A stretch of DNA of 25,688 nt from an uncultured Alphaproteobacteria bacterium (GCA_937903315.1 CALCZO010000087.1:1-25688); one strand, 5' to 3'; positions 1 through 8,736 are shown, counted from the first letter of the stretch. A program made the numbers and translations. The notes: a model not told the origin generated them from the letters alone.

Positions 1-1413
1 CTGCCGATCATCACGCCGCCGTTCGTCATCGGACTGGCGCTGATCCTGATCTTCGGTCGTTCGGGTGCGGTGTCCTCGTTCCTGTGGACGTGGTTCGGCA
101 TTCCGCCCTCGCGCTGGATCTACGGTCTGCCCGGTGTGTTCATTGCCCAGACGCTGGCCTTTGCGCCGGCGGCCTATCTGGTGATGCTCGGCGTCGTCCA
201 GGGCATCTCGCCGACGTTGGAGGAGGCGGCGCAGACCCTGCGTGCGCGACCATGGCAGATTTTCGCCACTCTGACCTGGCCGTTGATGCGGCCCGGTCTG
301 GCCAATTCGTTCCTGCTCGGCTTTGTCGAGAGTCTGGCCGATTTCGGCAACCCGCTGGTGCTTGGCGGCAATTTCGAAGTGTTGTCGACCAAGATCTTCT
401 TTGCCGTCGTCGGAGCCGCGACCGATCAGGGCCGCGCGGCGGTGCTGTCGATCGTGCTGCTCGGCTTCACGTTGCTGGCCTTCGCGGCCCAGCAGCTGTG
501 GGTCGGCAAGAAGGTCTACACCACGATTTCGGGCAAGGGCGATGCCGGGCTGCAATTGCCGCTGCCCAAGCGGGTCCGCTGGGCGAGCTATATGGTCGCG
601 CTCCCGTGGGGCCTGTTCACCATCGCGGTCTATGTGCTGATCGTCTATGCCAGCGTGGTCAAGACCATCGGTCGGGACTACACCTTCACGTTGGAGCACT
701 ATCTGACGGCCTTTGCCATCGAGACCGGCGTCAATGGCTGGCACTTCACCGGCAGCGCCTGGCCCTCGTTCTTTGCGACCGTCAAGATCGCGTTGATCGC
801 CGCTCCGCTGACGGCCGTGATCGGCCTGCTGACCGCCTATCTGCTGACGCGGCAGGATTTTGCCGGCAAACGCAGTTTTGAATTCGGCACGCTGCTGTCC
901 TTCGCCATTCCCGGCACGGTGGTCGGCGTCAGCTACATCCTCGCCTTCAACGTACCGCCGATCGAGATCACCGGCACGGCGCTGATTCTCGTCATCTGTT
1001 TCGTGTTCCGCAACATGCCGGTCGGCGTGCGTGCCGGAATCGCGTCGCTCAGTCAGATCGACAAGAGCCTTGATGAAGCCTCGATCACGCTCGGCGCCCG
1101 CTCGTTCACCACCATCCGCCGTGTCATGCTGCCGCTGCTCAAGCCGGCGGTCATCGCCAGTCTGGTCTATTCCTTCGTCCGGGCGATGACGGCGGTGAGT
1201 GCCGTGATTTTCCTCGTTTCGGCCGAATACAACATGGCGACGATCTACATCGTCGGCCGCGTTGATGCCGGCGAGCACGGGCTGGCGATTGCCTATTCCA
1301 CCGCGCTGATTCTGGTCATGGGCCTTGTCATCTGGCTGATCAGCACCTTTGTCGGCGAGCGCAAGATCGGCCGTCGCGGGGCGGCGCAGCCGATGACCAT
1401 CCCCGCCGGTTAG
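1..1413 (+). CDS. Fe(3+)-type ABC transporter permease, 5'-truncated
   Basis: This is the inner-membrane channel of a binding-protein-dependent importer of the FbpB/AfuB type. The frame is open from base 1 (Leu-Pro-Ile-Ile-Thr-Pro-Pro), so the gene begins left of the window; the in-frame GTG at 70 is internal. The 470 visible residues are strongly hydrophobic. They hold two EAA-type loops that contact the ATPase: EEAAQTLRARPW at about residues 74-85 and DEASITLGARS in the second half. Two loops in one chain indicate the duplicated permease architecture typical of ferric-iron permeases. The ATPase gene starts 17 bp downstream, so the two are one operon. The binding protein should lie upstream, outside the window. 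Iron as substrate is inferred from family resemblance; thiamine, phosphonate or polyamine importers share this fold and cannot be excluded without the binding protein. Confidence 0.88.
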   Translation: MPIITPPFVIGLALILIFGRSGAVSSFLWTWFGIPPSRWIYGLPGVFIAQTLAFAPAAYLVMLGVVQGISPTLEEAAQTLRARPWQIFATLTWPLMRPGLANSFLLGFVESLADFGNPLVLGGNFEVLSTKIFFAVVGAATDQGRAAVLSIVLLGFTLLAFAAQQLWVGKKVYTTISGKGDAGLQLPLPKRVRWASYMVALPWGLFTIAVYVLIVYASVVKTIGRDYTFTLEHYLTAFAIETGVNGWHFTGSAWPSFFATVKIALIAAPLTAVIGLLTAYLLTRQDFAGKRSFEFGTLLSFAIPGTVVGVSYILAFNVPPIEITGTALILVICFVFRNMPVGVRAGIASLSQIDKSLDEASITLGARSFTTIRRVMLPLLKPAVIASLVYSFVRAMTAVSAVIFLVSAEYNMATIYIVGRVDAGEHGLAIAYSTALILVMGLVIWLISTFVGERKIGRRGAAQPMTIPAG

Positions 1414-1430
1414 GACAGAACGAGGTTTTC

Positions 1431-2495
1431 ATGGCCAAGGCGCCCGCATCCGTCGAATTCCGCGCTGTCACCAAGGCTTATGGGCCGGTTGTGGCGGTGG
1501 ATTCGGTCTCGTTCACCATTCCTGCTGCCAATCTCGTGACGCTGCTCGGCCCCTCCGGTTGCGGCAAGACCACCTGCCTCAGGATGATCGCGGGGCTGGA
1601 AATGGCAACCTCGGGGGCGATTTTCATCGGCGGGCGCGATGTCACGCATCTGTCGGCGGCGGACCGGGACGTCTCGATGGTGTTCCAGTCCTATGCCCTG
1701 TTCCCGCATATGAGCGTGCTCGACAATGCGGCCTATGGTCCCTCCGTGCAGGGGGCGACCAAGGCTGCGGCGCGTGAACTGGCGATGACCAAGCTCAAGA
1801 TGCTCGGCCTTGACGGGATGGAGAACCGCCTGCCGTCCGAACTCTCGGGAGGGCAGCAGCAGCGTGTCGCCATCGCCCGTGCGCTGGTGCTGGAACCGCA
1901 GGTGCTGCTGTTCGACGAACCGCTGTCCAATCTCGACGCCAAGCTGCGTCGCCGCGTGCGCGAGGAAATCCGCGACCTGCAACGCAAGCTCAACCTCACC
2001 GTGGCCTATGTCACGCACGATCAGGAAGAGGCGCTGGCGGTGTCCGATCAGGTGATCGTCATGTCCAATGCCAGGATCGCTCAGGTTGGCACGCCGCGTG
2101 AACTGTATGAGGAGCCGGCGAGCCTGTTCGTCGCCGATTTCGTCGGCGATTCGAATCTGCTCGATGTCGAGGTCATCCGGGTCGAGGCTGACACCGTGAC
2201 CGTCCGTCTTGGCGCGCTGGACCTCGCGCTGCCGCGCGGCAAGGGACTGGTCACCGGGGCGGGCAAGCTGATGGTGCGACCCAATTCCGTCCGGCTGTTC
2301 CACAAGCCGGGTGCGCGGACGCTGGCGTCGCGCATTGCCAAGGCTGCCTACATTGGCAAGCACATGGAATATTCGATCGAGACGCCGGCCGGCGAGGTGT
2401 TCGTCATCGACGGCGTACGTGCCGATTCGTGGAAAATCGGTGACGACGTGCACGTCGAATTCGATGACCATATCGTCAAGGTGCTTCAGAACTGA
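1431..2495 (+). CDS. ABC transporter ATP-binding protein, FbpC/PotA-like
   Basis: This cytoplasmic ATPase of 354 residues drives the importer whose permease ends 17 bp upstream. The nucleotide-binding motifs are intact: Walker A GPSGCGKTT at 40-48, Q-loop VFQSYALFPHM near 84-94, signature LSGGQQQR starting at 138, Walker B VLLFDEP at 158-164 and the switch His in VTHDQEEA at 196. The last 80 or so residues form a TOBE-like regulatory domain, as in FbpC and PotA. The ATG at 1431 follows an AGG-containing Shine-Dalgarno stretch. The gene converges on the guanine deaminase gene, with 9 bp between the two stop codons. Family assignment is firm; ferric iron as substrate is inferred mainly from the partner permease. 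Confidence 0.92.
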   Translation: MAKAPASVEFRAVTKAYGPVVAVDSVSFTIPAANLVTLLGPSGCGKTTCLRMIAGLEMATSGAIFIGGRDVTHLSAADRDVSMVFQSYALFPHMSVLDNAAYGPSVQGATKAAARELAMTKLKMLGLDGMENRLPSELSGGQQQRVAIARALVLEPQVLLFDEPLSNLDAKLRRRVREEIRDLQRKLNLTVAYVTHDQEEALAVSDQVIVMSNARIAQVGTPRELYEEPASLFVADFVGDSNLLDVEVIRVEADTVTVRLGALDLALPRGKGLVTGAGKLMVRPNSVRLFHKPGARTLASRIAKAAYIGKHMEYSIETPAGEVFVIDGVRADSWKIGDDVHVEFDDHIVKVLQN

Positions 2496-2497
2496 CC

Positions 2498-2511
2498 CGG
2501 ATCGCTATCCG
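2498..2511. other. Small hairpin between convergent genes
   Basis: A perfect 5-bp inverted repeat (CGGAT, loop CGCT, ATCCG) straddles the facing 3' ends of the ABC ATPase and guanine deaminase genes. It could slow transcription from either side. No T-tract follows on either strand, so it is not a classical intrinsic terminator. Confidence 0.2.
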
Positions 2512-3824
2512 ATCTGTGGCGGCGCGTCGGCGCGCACGCCCATGATGTAGGTGGCGGTCACGGCCCGGTCGTCGCCCATCGTCATCGCCACGAACAATTC
2601 GTCCTCGATGCTGTCCACCCGCTCCATCCGGTGCGCCATCGCCGGTGTGGCTGCGGCATCGAGCACGACGAAATCGGCCTCCCGGCCCGGGCGGAACGAG
2701 CCGATCAGGTCGGCAAGGCCAAGCGCCTCGGCATTGCCCAGCGTGATGGCGTGGAAGGCCTCGAGCGGCGGCAGGCTGCGGCCGAGCAGCTTCTGGATCT
2801 TGTAGGCCTCGTTCAGCGTCGCCAGCATCGAATAGGAGGTGCCGGCGCCGATGTCGGTGGCGACGGCGATCCGCTGGCCGGCCGCGCGCGCCGCATGCCA
2901 GTCGAACAGGCCGGAGCCGAGAAACAGGTTCGATGTCGGGCAGTGGACGGACACCGCGCCGGTTTCCGCCATCCGCTGCCGCTCGCGGTCCGACAGGTGA
3001 ATCGCATGGCCGAACAGGCTGCGGGGCGTCAGCAGACCATACCGGTCATAGACATCGGTGTAATCGACGGCATCGGGAAACAGGCTGCGCACCGTTTCGA
3101 TCTCGCGTGCACTCTCGGCCAGATGGGTCTGGATGGTGCACTCGGGATAGGCCCGGGCCAGCGCGCCGGCGGCTTCCAGCTGCGCTTCTGTCGACGTGAT
3201 CGCGAACCGCGGCGTGATGGCATAATGCTGCCGCCCGCGGCCATGCCAGCGCTCGATCAGCGCGAGCGAGTCGTCATGGCCCGATTGCGCGGTGTCCATC
3301 AGAGCGGCAGGCGCGTTGCGATCCATCATCACCTTGCCGGCGATCATGCGGGTGTTGCGGGCATCCGATTCGGTGAAGAAGGCCTCGACCGACTGGGAAT
3401 GGACCGAGCCGAACACCGCCGCCGTTGTCGTGCCATGCGCGATCAGGCTGTCGAGAAAGACCCGCGCCACCTTGCGCGCATGCGAAGGGTTGGCGAACCG
3501 CTGCTCCTCGACGAACGTGAAGCGCTCCAGCCAGTCGAGCAGGTCCGCTCCGTGTGAGGCGATCACCTGCGTCTGCGGCAGATGCAGATGCGCGTCGATG
3601 AACCCCGGCATGACCAGCCCGCGCCCGGTCTCGATGACCTCGAGGCCCACCGGCAGTTGCCGTTGCAGGACCGCCGCCTCGCCGATCGCCGTGATGATGC
3701 CGTTGCGGATCAGCATCAGACCGTCTTCGAGATAGCGATAGGCCCGCGCGCCGGACCGGGCCGGATCGTCGACGAACCAGAACAGGCGGCCGCGGACGGC
3801 CCTTTGGAACGGTTGGATCACCAT
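2505..3824 (-). CDS. guaD: Guanine deaminase
   Basis: The product deaminates guanine to xanthine and ammonia in purine salvage and catabolism. It is a zinc-dependent amidohydrolase. The metal-binding HLHLP motif (His79, His81) sits in PGFIDAHLHLPQTQ, and further ligands are seen in THLAES, in GHAIHLS and in ATDIGAGTSYSM. The PQTQ that follows the first histidines and the VHCPTSNLFLGSG block are typical of GuaD as opposed to other amidohydrolases. Length is 439 residues with the ATG at 3824. An in-frame TTG at 3860 would add 12 residues (MARRAVSRYPVS) but has no ribosome site and would lengthen the protein beyond the usual size. The gene diverges from rnd across about 110 bp and converges on the ABC transporter. 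No other purine genes are in the window. Confidence 0.93.
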   Translation of the reverse strand: MVIQPFQRAVRGRLFWFVDDPARSGARAYRYLEDGLMLIRNGIITAIGEAAVLQRQLPVGLEVIETGRGLVMPGFIDAHLHLPQTQVIASHGADLLDWLERFTFVEEQRFANPSHARKVARVFLDSLIAHGTTTAAVFGSVHSQSVEAFFTESDARNTRMIAGKVMMDRNAPAALMDTAQSGHDDSLALIERWHGRGRQHYAITPRFAITSTEAQLEAAGALARAYPECTIQTHLAESAREIETVRSLFPDAVDYTDVYDRYGLLTPRSLFGHAIHLSDRERQRMAETGAVSVHCPTSNLFLGSGLFDWHAARAAGQRIAVATDIGAGTSYSMLATLNEAYKIQKLLGRSLPPLEAFHAITLGNAEALGLADLIGSFRPGREADFVVLDAAATPAMAHRMERVDSIEDELFVAMTMGDDRAVTATYIMGVRADAPPQIG

Positions 3825-3873
3825 GGAGACGGGATAGCGCGAAACCGCTCGGCGTGCCAAGCGGCAGGATGTT

Positions 3874-3902
3874 TTGCGTCAGGGCCGGTTTTTCGCTATC
3901 AG
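3874..3902 (+). promoter_or_regulatory. Candidate sigma-70-type promoter for rnd
   Basis: TTGCGT at 3874-3879 and TATCAG at 3897-3902 are separated by 17 bp. Transcription would begin near 3909, leaving a short leader before the ATG of rnd at 3935. The position inside the guaD-rnd divergent gap supports it. This is pattern matching only. Confidence 0.35.
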
Positions 3903-3934
3903 CGGCCTGTCACTCATCAACCGGCGCGCGCTTC

Positions 3935-4549
3935 ATGACCATTCGTTTTCACAAGGGCGACCTGCCCGCTCCCCTGCCTGAGGGGTCCGTCGTCGCCATC
4001 GATACCGAGACTCTGGGGCTCAATATCCTGCGTGACCGGCTCTGCGTCGTGCAGTTGTCGTTGGGCGATGGCAGCGCCGATGTCGTGCAGATCGAGGCGG
4101 GGCAGACGACCGCTCCGAACCTTGCCGCCAGCCTCGCCGACCCGAGCGTGCTGAAGCTGTTCCATTTCGCCCGTTTCGATCTGGCGGTGCTCAGCCGGGC
4201 GTTCGGCGTGATGCCGACGCCGGTCTATTGCACCAAGATCGCCTCCAAGCTGGTCAGGACCTACACCGACCGGCATGGACTGAAGGACCTTGCGCGCGAA
4301 CTCATCGGGGTCGAGATTTCCAAGCAGCAGCAATCGTCCGACTGGGCGGCCGACACGCTGACCGAGGCGCAGGTCGCCTACGCTGCCTCCGATGTGCTCT
4401 ATCTGCATGCGATCAAGGCCCGGCTCGACATGATGCTGGCCCGCGAGGGTCGGACGGAACTGGCCGCGCAGTGCTTCGGCTTCCTGCCGGCGCGCGCCCG
4501 TCTTGACCTCGCCGGCTGGGCGGAGAACGATATTTTCGCGCATGAATAG
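3935..4549 (+). CDS. rnd: Ribonuclease D, short form without HRDC domain
   Basis: This 3'-5' exoribonuclease of the DEDDy family probably trims tRNA and other stable RNA 3' ends. All five catalytic positions are visible: Asp23 and Glu25 in AIDTETLGLN, Asp82 in FHFARFDLAVL, and Tyr149 with Asp153 in VAYAASDVLYLH. It has 204 residues and stops just after the exonuclease domain, whereas E. coli RNase D carries additional HRDC domains. Such short proteins are common in Alphaproteobacteria. The ATG at 3935 (MTIRFHKGDLP) matches the usual N-terminus; a frame extending to a GTG at 3854 would run through the promoter candidate and looks non-coding. It heads the plus-strand run into lptC, which starts 58 bp downstream. 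Confidence 0.92.
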   Translation: MTIRFHKGDLPAPLPEGSVVAIDTETLGLNILRDRLCVVQLSLGDGSADVVQIEAGQTTAPNLAASLADPSVLKLFHFARFDLAVLSRAFGVMPTPVYCTKIASKLVRTYTDRHGLKDLARELIGVEISKQQQSSDWAADTLTEAQVAYAASDVLYLHAIKARLDMMLAREGRTELAAQCFGFLPARARLDLAGWAENDIFAHE

Positions 4550-4607
4550 CGGCTGTTAACGCCGGCACGTCATAACTTCGCCATCGAGACGGGCTTTGCG
4601 GAACATC

Positions 4608-5321
4608 ATGGTTTCTTTTGCCTCCCTGTTCCCCGGCAATGGGTCGTTACGGCCCGACAGCACGGTCGGTGGCACCGAGACGCGCGCCTTCGCCGAGGCC
4701 GCGCGTCATTCGGCGCGCGTGCGCTTCCTGCGCAAGGCAATTCCGATCGCCTGCGGCGGGGCGCTGGTCGTGGTCTTCATCGCCCGGTTTCTCAATCCGT
4801 TCGCCGGCCTCGAAGGCGAGGTCTCGGTTGCCTCGACGGCCTTGCAGGGTTCCAAACTGATGATGGAACACCCCAAACTGTCGGGCTTCAAGAAGGACAG
4901 CAAGGCCTATGAGGTGACAGCGGACGCTGCCATTCAGGATATTCGCAAGCCGTCCATCGTCGAACTGGCAAAGCCTGTCGCCCGGATCGAGATGGACAAG
5001 GGCAGTTGGGCCAATCTCTCGGCGGTCATCGGCATCTACGACACAACAACCGAGAAGCTGCGCGTCGACCGGGATGTGCTGGTCAAGACCGACAGCGGCT
5101 TCGAGATGCGGCTGCTCAACGCCGACATCGACTTCAAGGCGGGGACGGTTGCCACCGCTGACCCCGCAGATGTTGTCCTGCCGAACGGATGGGTCAAATC
5201 CGACCGGATGAATATCCTCGACAATGGCAAGGTCGCCGTGTTCGAAGGCAATGTCAGAAGCGAATTCAGGCCATCGGAGACGCCGGTGGCCGATCCTGTT
5301 GCTGCTGGAGCGCCCCGCTAG
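4608..5321 (+). CDS. lptC: LPS export system protein LptC
   Basis: LptC is a bitopic inner-membrane protein that passes lipopolysaccharide from the LptB2FG extractor to periplasmic LptA. The 237 residues show a cytoplasmic N-terminus of about 45 residues, one membrane segment around IACGGALVVVFIARFL, then a periplasmic beta-jellyroll-like region with the LptC-type repeats (LTSKLMMEHPKL-like block, YEVTADAAIQD, VFEGNVRSEF). The N-terminal tail is longer than in E. coli LptC, as is common in rhizobia. The ATG at 4608 is preferred; a TTG 12 bp upstream is in frame. lptA starts 3 bp after the stop, so the two are probably translationally coupled. Sequence conservation in this family is low, but order with lptA and lptB makes the call secure. 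Confidence 0.9.
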   Translation: MVSFASLFPGNGSLRPDSTVGGTETRAFAEAARHSARVRFLRKAIPIACGGALVVVFIARFLNPFAGLEGEVSVASTALQGSKLMMEHPKLSGFKKDSKAYEVTADAAIQDIRKPSIVELAKPVARIEMDKGSWANLSAVIGIYDTTTEKLRVDRDVLVKTDSGFEMRLLNADIDFKAGTVATADPADVVLPNGWVKSDRMNILDNGKVAVFEGNVRSEFRPSETPVADPVAAGAPR

Positions 5322-5324
5322 CCC

Positions 5325-5948
5325 ATGACCCTTGCGACCCCTTTTCTCGCTGTCTTCCGCCTTGCGCTGAGCGTTCTGGCGATCAGTGCCATGCCGGCAA
5401 TCGCCAATGCCCAGACCAAGGCCAAGCCTGCTGCGCCGGCCGCGACCAATGCCTCGCCGCTGTCGAACTTCGGTTCCAATTCCAAGGACCCTTACAAGAT
5501 CGACGCCAACAAGCTTGAGGTACAGCAGCAGGCCAGTTCCGCGACCTATTCGGGCGATGTCGTCGTCGTACAGGGCAAGATGACGATGCGGTGCTCGAAA
5601 CTGGTGATCTTCTTCGACCAGAAGAGCGCGCAGGCGCGGACGCAGGGCAGCGCCTCCCCGCCGGCTGCCTCCGCCGGCCAGCCCGGTGCCGGTGGCCTGA
5701 AACGGCTGGAATGTCACGGCCCGGTCTCGATCAATCAGGAAAAGCAGACCGCGACCTCCAACCTGCTGGTCTATGAGAACGATATCGTGACCCTGACCGG
5801 CAGCGTCGTCATTTCGGACGGTGAGAACGTTCAGGCCGGCGAGAAGATGATCTACAACACCAAGACCGGCATCGGGACTGTGGAGGGCGGGCGCGTGCGC
5901 GGCATTTTCACGCCCGGCCAGGGGGACGGAAAGCCCAAGCCGCGTTGA
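5325..5948 (+). CDS. lptA: LPS transport periplasmic protein LptA
   Basis: LptA polymerises or bridges across the periplasm to carry lipopolysaccharide to LptD. The 207-residue product has a clear signal peptide with a likely cut after AIANA (residue 29), followed by the OstA/LptA-like fold: DANKLEVQQQASSATYSGDVVVVQGKM-type start, then LVYENDIVTLTGSVVISDGENVQAGEKM near the end. A Pro/Ala/Gly-rich insert (about residues 103-125, ARTQGSASPPAAS and following) lies between strands; such inserts are frequent in alphaproteobacterial LptA. The best purine-rich ribosome site lies inside the lptC tail and somewhat far from the ATG, which fits translational coupling. A 77-bp gap separates it from lptB; it contains TTGACA at 5945-5950 but only a poor -10 match. 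Confidence 0.9.
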   Translation: MTLATPFLAVFRLALSVLAISAMPAIANAQTKAKPAAPAATNASPLSNFGSNSKDPYKIDANKLEVQQQASSATYSGDVVVVQGKMTMRCSKLVIFFDQKSAQARTQGSASPPAASAGQPGAGGLKRLECHGPVSINQEKQTATSNLLVYENDIVTLTGSVVISDGENVQAGEKMIYNTKTGIGTVEGGRVRGIFTPGQGDGKPKPR

Positions 5949-6025
5949 CAAGGCGGCACTTCGGCTCTCTTTAGGGCTGCGCCTTCGCGCGAGGGCAAAC
6001 GTGCAATCAGGGACAGGTCCGGCGT

Positions 6026-6940
6026 ATGGCATGGCCTAAACAGGGAAACGGACGGATCGTGACCGGCCTGTTTGATCGCCTCAAGGCAATCGGCGGCCGT
6101 GCCGATGCCGCGGACGGCGCAGCGGCGGCGGGGTCGGGTATGCCCCAGCCCGTGCTTGCCCCGGCGTCGGTTGATCTGGCCTCGCTCGCACAGCCCCAGC
6201 GTGTGGCCGAAACCGGCAAGGACATTCTCTCCGTCCATCAGGTCGGCAAGAGCTATCGCGGGCGCGAGGTCGTGCGCGGTGCCAGCCTCTATGTCCGCAA
6301 GGGCGAGGCGGTCGGCCTGCTTGGCCCCAACGGCGCCGGCAAGACGACGATCTTCTATATGATCACCGGCCTTGTGCCGGCGGACAAGGGCGAGATCCTG
6401 CTGGATGGCCGCAACATCACGCCGTTGCCGATGTATCGTCGCGCCCGGCTCGGCATCGGCTATCTTCCGCAGGAGGCGTCAATTTTCCGCGGCCTGACGG
6501 TCGAGCAGAATGTCCGCGCTGTGCTTGAGGTGGTCGAACCGGACCGCAGGAAGCGCGAGCGCGAACTCGACGAACTGCTCGACGAGTTCAACATCAAGCG
6601 GCTGCGCAAATCGCCGTCCATCGCGCTCTCCGGTGGCGAACGGCGGCGCTGCGAAATTGCCCGCGCGCTGGCCGGCCGCCCGTCGTTCATGCTGCTTGAC
6701 GAGCCCTTCGCCGGCATCGACCCGATTGCGGTCGGCGACATTCAGGCGCTGGTCCGCCAGCTGACCGCGCGCGGCATCGGCGTGCTGATCACCGATCACA
6801 ATGTCCGCGAGACGCTCGGACTGATCGACCGGGCCTATATCATCCATTCCGGTCAGGTTCTGATGGAAGGCTCGACCGATGACATCATTGCCAATCCGGA
6901 TGTGCGCCGGCTCTATCTGGGCGAGGATTTCCGGCTCTAG
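6026..6940 (+). CDS. lptB: LPS export ABC transporter ATP-binding protein LptB
   Basis: LptB is the cytoplasmic ATPase of the LptB2FG complex that extracts lipopolysaccharide from the inner membrane. Motifs are complete: Walker A GPNGAGKTT at 100-108, signature LSGGERRRCE starting at 201, Walker B FMLLDEP at 221-227 with catalytic Glu226, and switch His258 in ITDHNVRETL. The C-terminus YLGEDFRL is the one seen in E. coli LptB. The core begins near residue 67, so this 304-residue protein carries about 60 extra N-terminal residues, rich in Ala, Gly and Pro, compared with the E. coli protein. The ATG at 6026 has an AGG about 10 bp upstream; an in-frame GTG at 6059 would shorten the extension only slightly. 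lptF and lptG are not in the window. Confidence 0.95.
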   Translation: MAWPKQGNGRIVTGLFDRLKAIGGRADAADGAAAAGSGMPQPVLAPASVDLASLAQPQRVAETGKDILSVHQVGKSYRGREVVRGASLYVRKGEAVGLLGPNGAGKTTIFYMITGLVPADKGEILLDGRNITPLPMYRRARLGIGYLPQEASIFRGLTVEQNVRAVLEVVEPDRRKRERELDELLDEFNIKRLRKSPSIALSGGERRRCEIARALAGRPSFMLLDEPFAGIDPIAVGDIQALVRQLTARGIGVLITDHNVRETLGLIDRAYIIHSGQVLMEGSTDDIIANPDVRRLYLGEDFRL

Positions 6941-7094
6941 ACAGCCGCACAGCGCGCGCGTGGCCGGAGCCTGCGAGCGCTTTCACTATTGATCAAGCAA
7001 GTTTCATGCTAAGTCGTGTGCAGCACGAACCGGCAAGCTTTATCCTCTAGTTCAGAGGGCAAAGCCGCCCCTTTGGCTGGAGTATCAGGTAAGC

Positions 7095-8627
7095 ATGGCC
7101 CTCGGTCCCAAACTGGTCCTGCGTCAGAGCCAGTCTCTGGTGATGACGCCGCAATTGCTGCAAGCCATCCGGCTGCTGCAACTGTCGACGGTTGATCTGG
7201 CCGCCTTCGTCGAGGCTGAACTCGAGCGCAACCCGATGCTCGAACGGGCCGAGAACGACGACGACGCGCCGTTCCAGTCCGAGGCACCGCCTGCCGAGGA
7301 CAGCCGCGACGAGGGCGACTGGGCGCTTGACCGGATGCCGGACCGCGAGACACTGGAGCGCGACCTCGGCACCAATCTCGACAATGCCTATCCCGATGAG
7401 CCGGTTGCGCCGGCCACCGGAGCCGCGACGGGCGATGCACCGACCGACAGCCCGTTCTGGGAGATGCGCGGCGGCGGAGCAGGGGCGCCTCTCGATGGCG
7501 ATGATCCCAATCTCGAAGCCTATCTGGCCGCCGAAACCAGCCTGACCGAACACCTGCACCATCAACTGGCCGAGGCGATGCCCGACGGGATCCGCCGCCT
7601 GATCGGTTCGGTGATCATCGAGGCGATCGACCCGACCGGCTATCTGGCCGAACCGGTCGCCGACATCGCCCAGCGGCTCGGCGTTTCGATCGACGAGGTC
7701 GAGGAGGTGCTCGCGCTGGTCCAGGCGTTCGAGCCCTCCGGGGTGGGCGCGCGTTCGCTGAAGGAATGTCTGGCGATCCAGCTGAGGGAAAAGGACCGGC
7801 TTGATCCGCTGATGCAGCAGTTGCTCGACAATCTTGATCTGCTGGCCAAGCGGGATTTCGCGACCCTGAAGCGCCGCTGTCACACCGATGACGAGGATCT
7901 CGCCGACATGGTCCGCGATATCCGGTCGCTGGATCCCAAGCCGGGCCTGAAATTCAACACCCGTCCGGCCGAGCCGGTGACGCCGGATGTCATCGTCCGC
8001 GTCGCGCCCGACGGCGGCTGGCGCGTCGATCTCAACAGCGATGCGCTGCCGCGTGTCATTGCCAACCGCAGTTTCTACAGCCGGATCGCCAAGGACAGCG
8101 AGAGCACGGTGCGCTCCTTCGCCGACGAGGCCTGGACCAACGCGACATGGATCGTCCGCTCCCTCGAACAGCGCGCCCGCACCATTCTGAAAGTGGCGAC
8201 CGAGATTGTCCGGCATCAGGACGCCTTCTTCACCTACGGCGTCGCCCATCTCAAGCCGCTGAACCTGAAGACCATTGCCGAGGCGGTGCAGATGCACGAA
8301 TCGACGATTTCCCGCGTCACCGCCAACAAGTTCATGGCCACCCCGCGCGGCCTGTTCGAGATGCGGTATTTTTTCTCGACCGCGATTGCGGCGTCCGATG
8401 GTGGCGAGGCCTTCTCGTCCGAGGCCGTGCGCCACCGGATCCGCCAGATGATCGATGCGGAGGACCCCAAGGCGATCCTGTCGGACGACGCGATTGTCGA
8501 CGGCTTGCGTGCCGTGGGGATCGAGGTTGCCCGCCGGACCGTCGCCAAGTACCGGGAGGGAATGCACATTCCGTCCTCTTCGGTGCGACGCCGGGAGAAG
8601 GCCGCCGGTCTGGTCCGGATGGGCTGA
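7095..8627 (+). CDS. rpoN: RNA polymerase sigma-54 factor
   Basis: RpoN directs RNA polymerase to -24/-12 promoters and needs enhancer-binding activators. It controls nitrogen assimilation and many other functions. The 510-residue protein shows region I at the N-terminus (LVLRQSQSLVMTPQLLQAIRLLQLS), an acidic, variable region II to about residue 140, the core-binding region, a helix-turn-helix segment near TIAEAVQMHESTISRVTANK, and the diagnostic RpoN box ARRTVAKYRE at 479-488. The ATG at 7095 follows an AGGT. The gap from lptB is 154 bp and contains the 8-bp palindrome TTGATCAA at 6989-6996 and a small hairpin (CCTCT/AGAGG, 7044-7058). I could not fix a promoter there. The lptB-rpoN-hpf-ptsN order is widely conserved in Proteobacteria. 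Confidence 0.97.
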   Translation: MALGPKLVLRQSQSLVMTPQLLQAIRLLQLSTVDLAAFVEAELERNPMLERAENDDDAPFQSEAPPAEDSRDEGDWALDRMPDRETLERDLGTNLDNAYPDEPVAPATGAATGDAPTDSPFWEMRGGGAGAPLDGDDPNLEAYLAAETSLTEHLHHQLAEAMPDGIRRLIGSVIIEAIDPTGYLAEPVADIAQRLGVSIDEVEEVLALVQAFEPSGVGARSLKECLAIQLREKDRLDPLMQQLLDNLDLLAKRDFATLKRRCHTDDEDLADMVRDIRSLDPKPGLKFNTRPAEPVTPDVIVRVAPDGGWRVDLNSDALPRVIANRSFYSRIAKDSESTVRSFADEAWTNATWIVRSLEQRARTILKVATEIVRHQDAFFTYGVAHLKPLNLKTIAEAVQMHESTISRVTANKFMATPRGLFEMRYFFSTAIAASDGGEAFSSEAVRHRIRQMIDAEDPKAILSDDAIVDGLRAVGIEVARRTVAKYREGMHIPSSSVRRREKAAGLVRMG

Positions 8628-8690
8628 GCCTTTGGCTTCGCACTGCGCAAATTTCGTGCACCGTCCGCACCGTTTTGGATTAACCTGATG

Positions 8691-8713
8691 ATCCGGCGAC
8701 GGATTCGTCGGAT
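8691..8713 (+). other. Hairpin in the hpf leader
   Basis: CGACG (8697-8701) pairs with CGTCG (8706-8710) over a GATT loop. Beyond a 3-base bulge, ATC (8691-8693) pairs with GAT (8711-8713). It lies 12 bp before the AAGGAA ribosome site of hpf and could act as a leader structure. There is no T-tract, so terminator function is unlikely. Confidence 0.25.
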
Positions 8714-8736
8714 GGCCCTCTAGCAAGGAACCTTTC

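Noticed and set aside
1410..2471. Long open frame antisense to the ABC ATPase gene, and similar long antisense frames opposite guaD, rpoN, btuB, the dehydratase, the GMC gene and oppA
   Set aside because: Their translations are rich in Arg, His, Asp, Gly and Gln with no family motifs, and each lies wholly opposite a well-recognised gene. GC-rich third positions generate such open antisense frames.
5945..5973. TTGACA after lptA as a promoter for lptB
   Set aside because: The -35 is perfect but the bases 17 bp later (TCTTTA) match a -10 badly, so the pairing is likely chance; lptB may simply be read with lptCA.
8633..8647. Possible sigma-54 promoter (TGGCTT...TGC) upstream of hpf
   Set aside because: The spacing between GG and GC is 9 bp where 10 bp is required, and the -12 element is poor.
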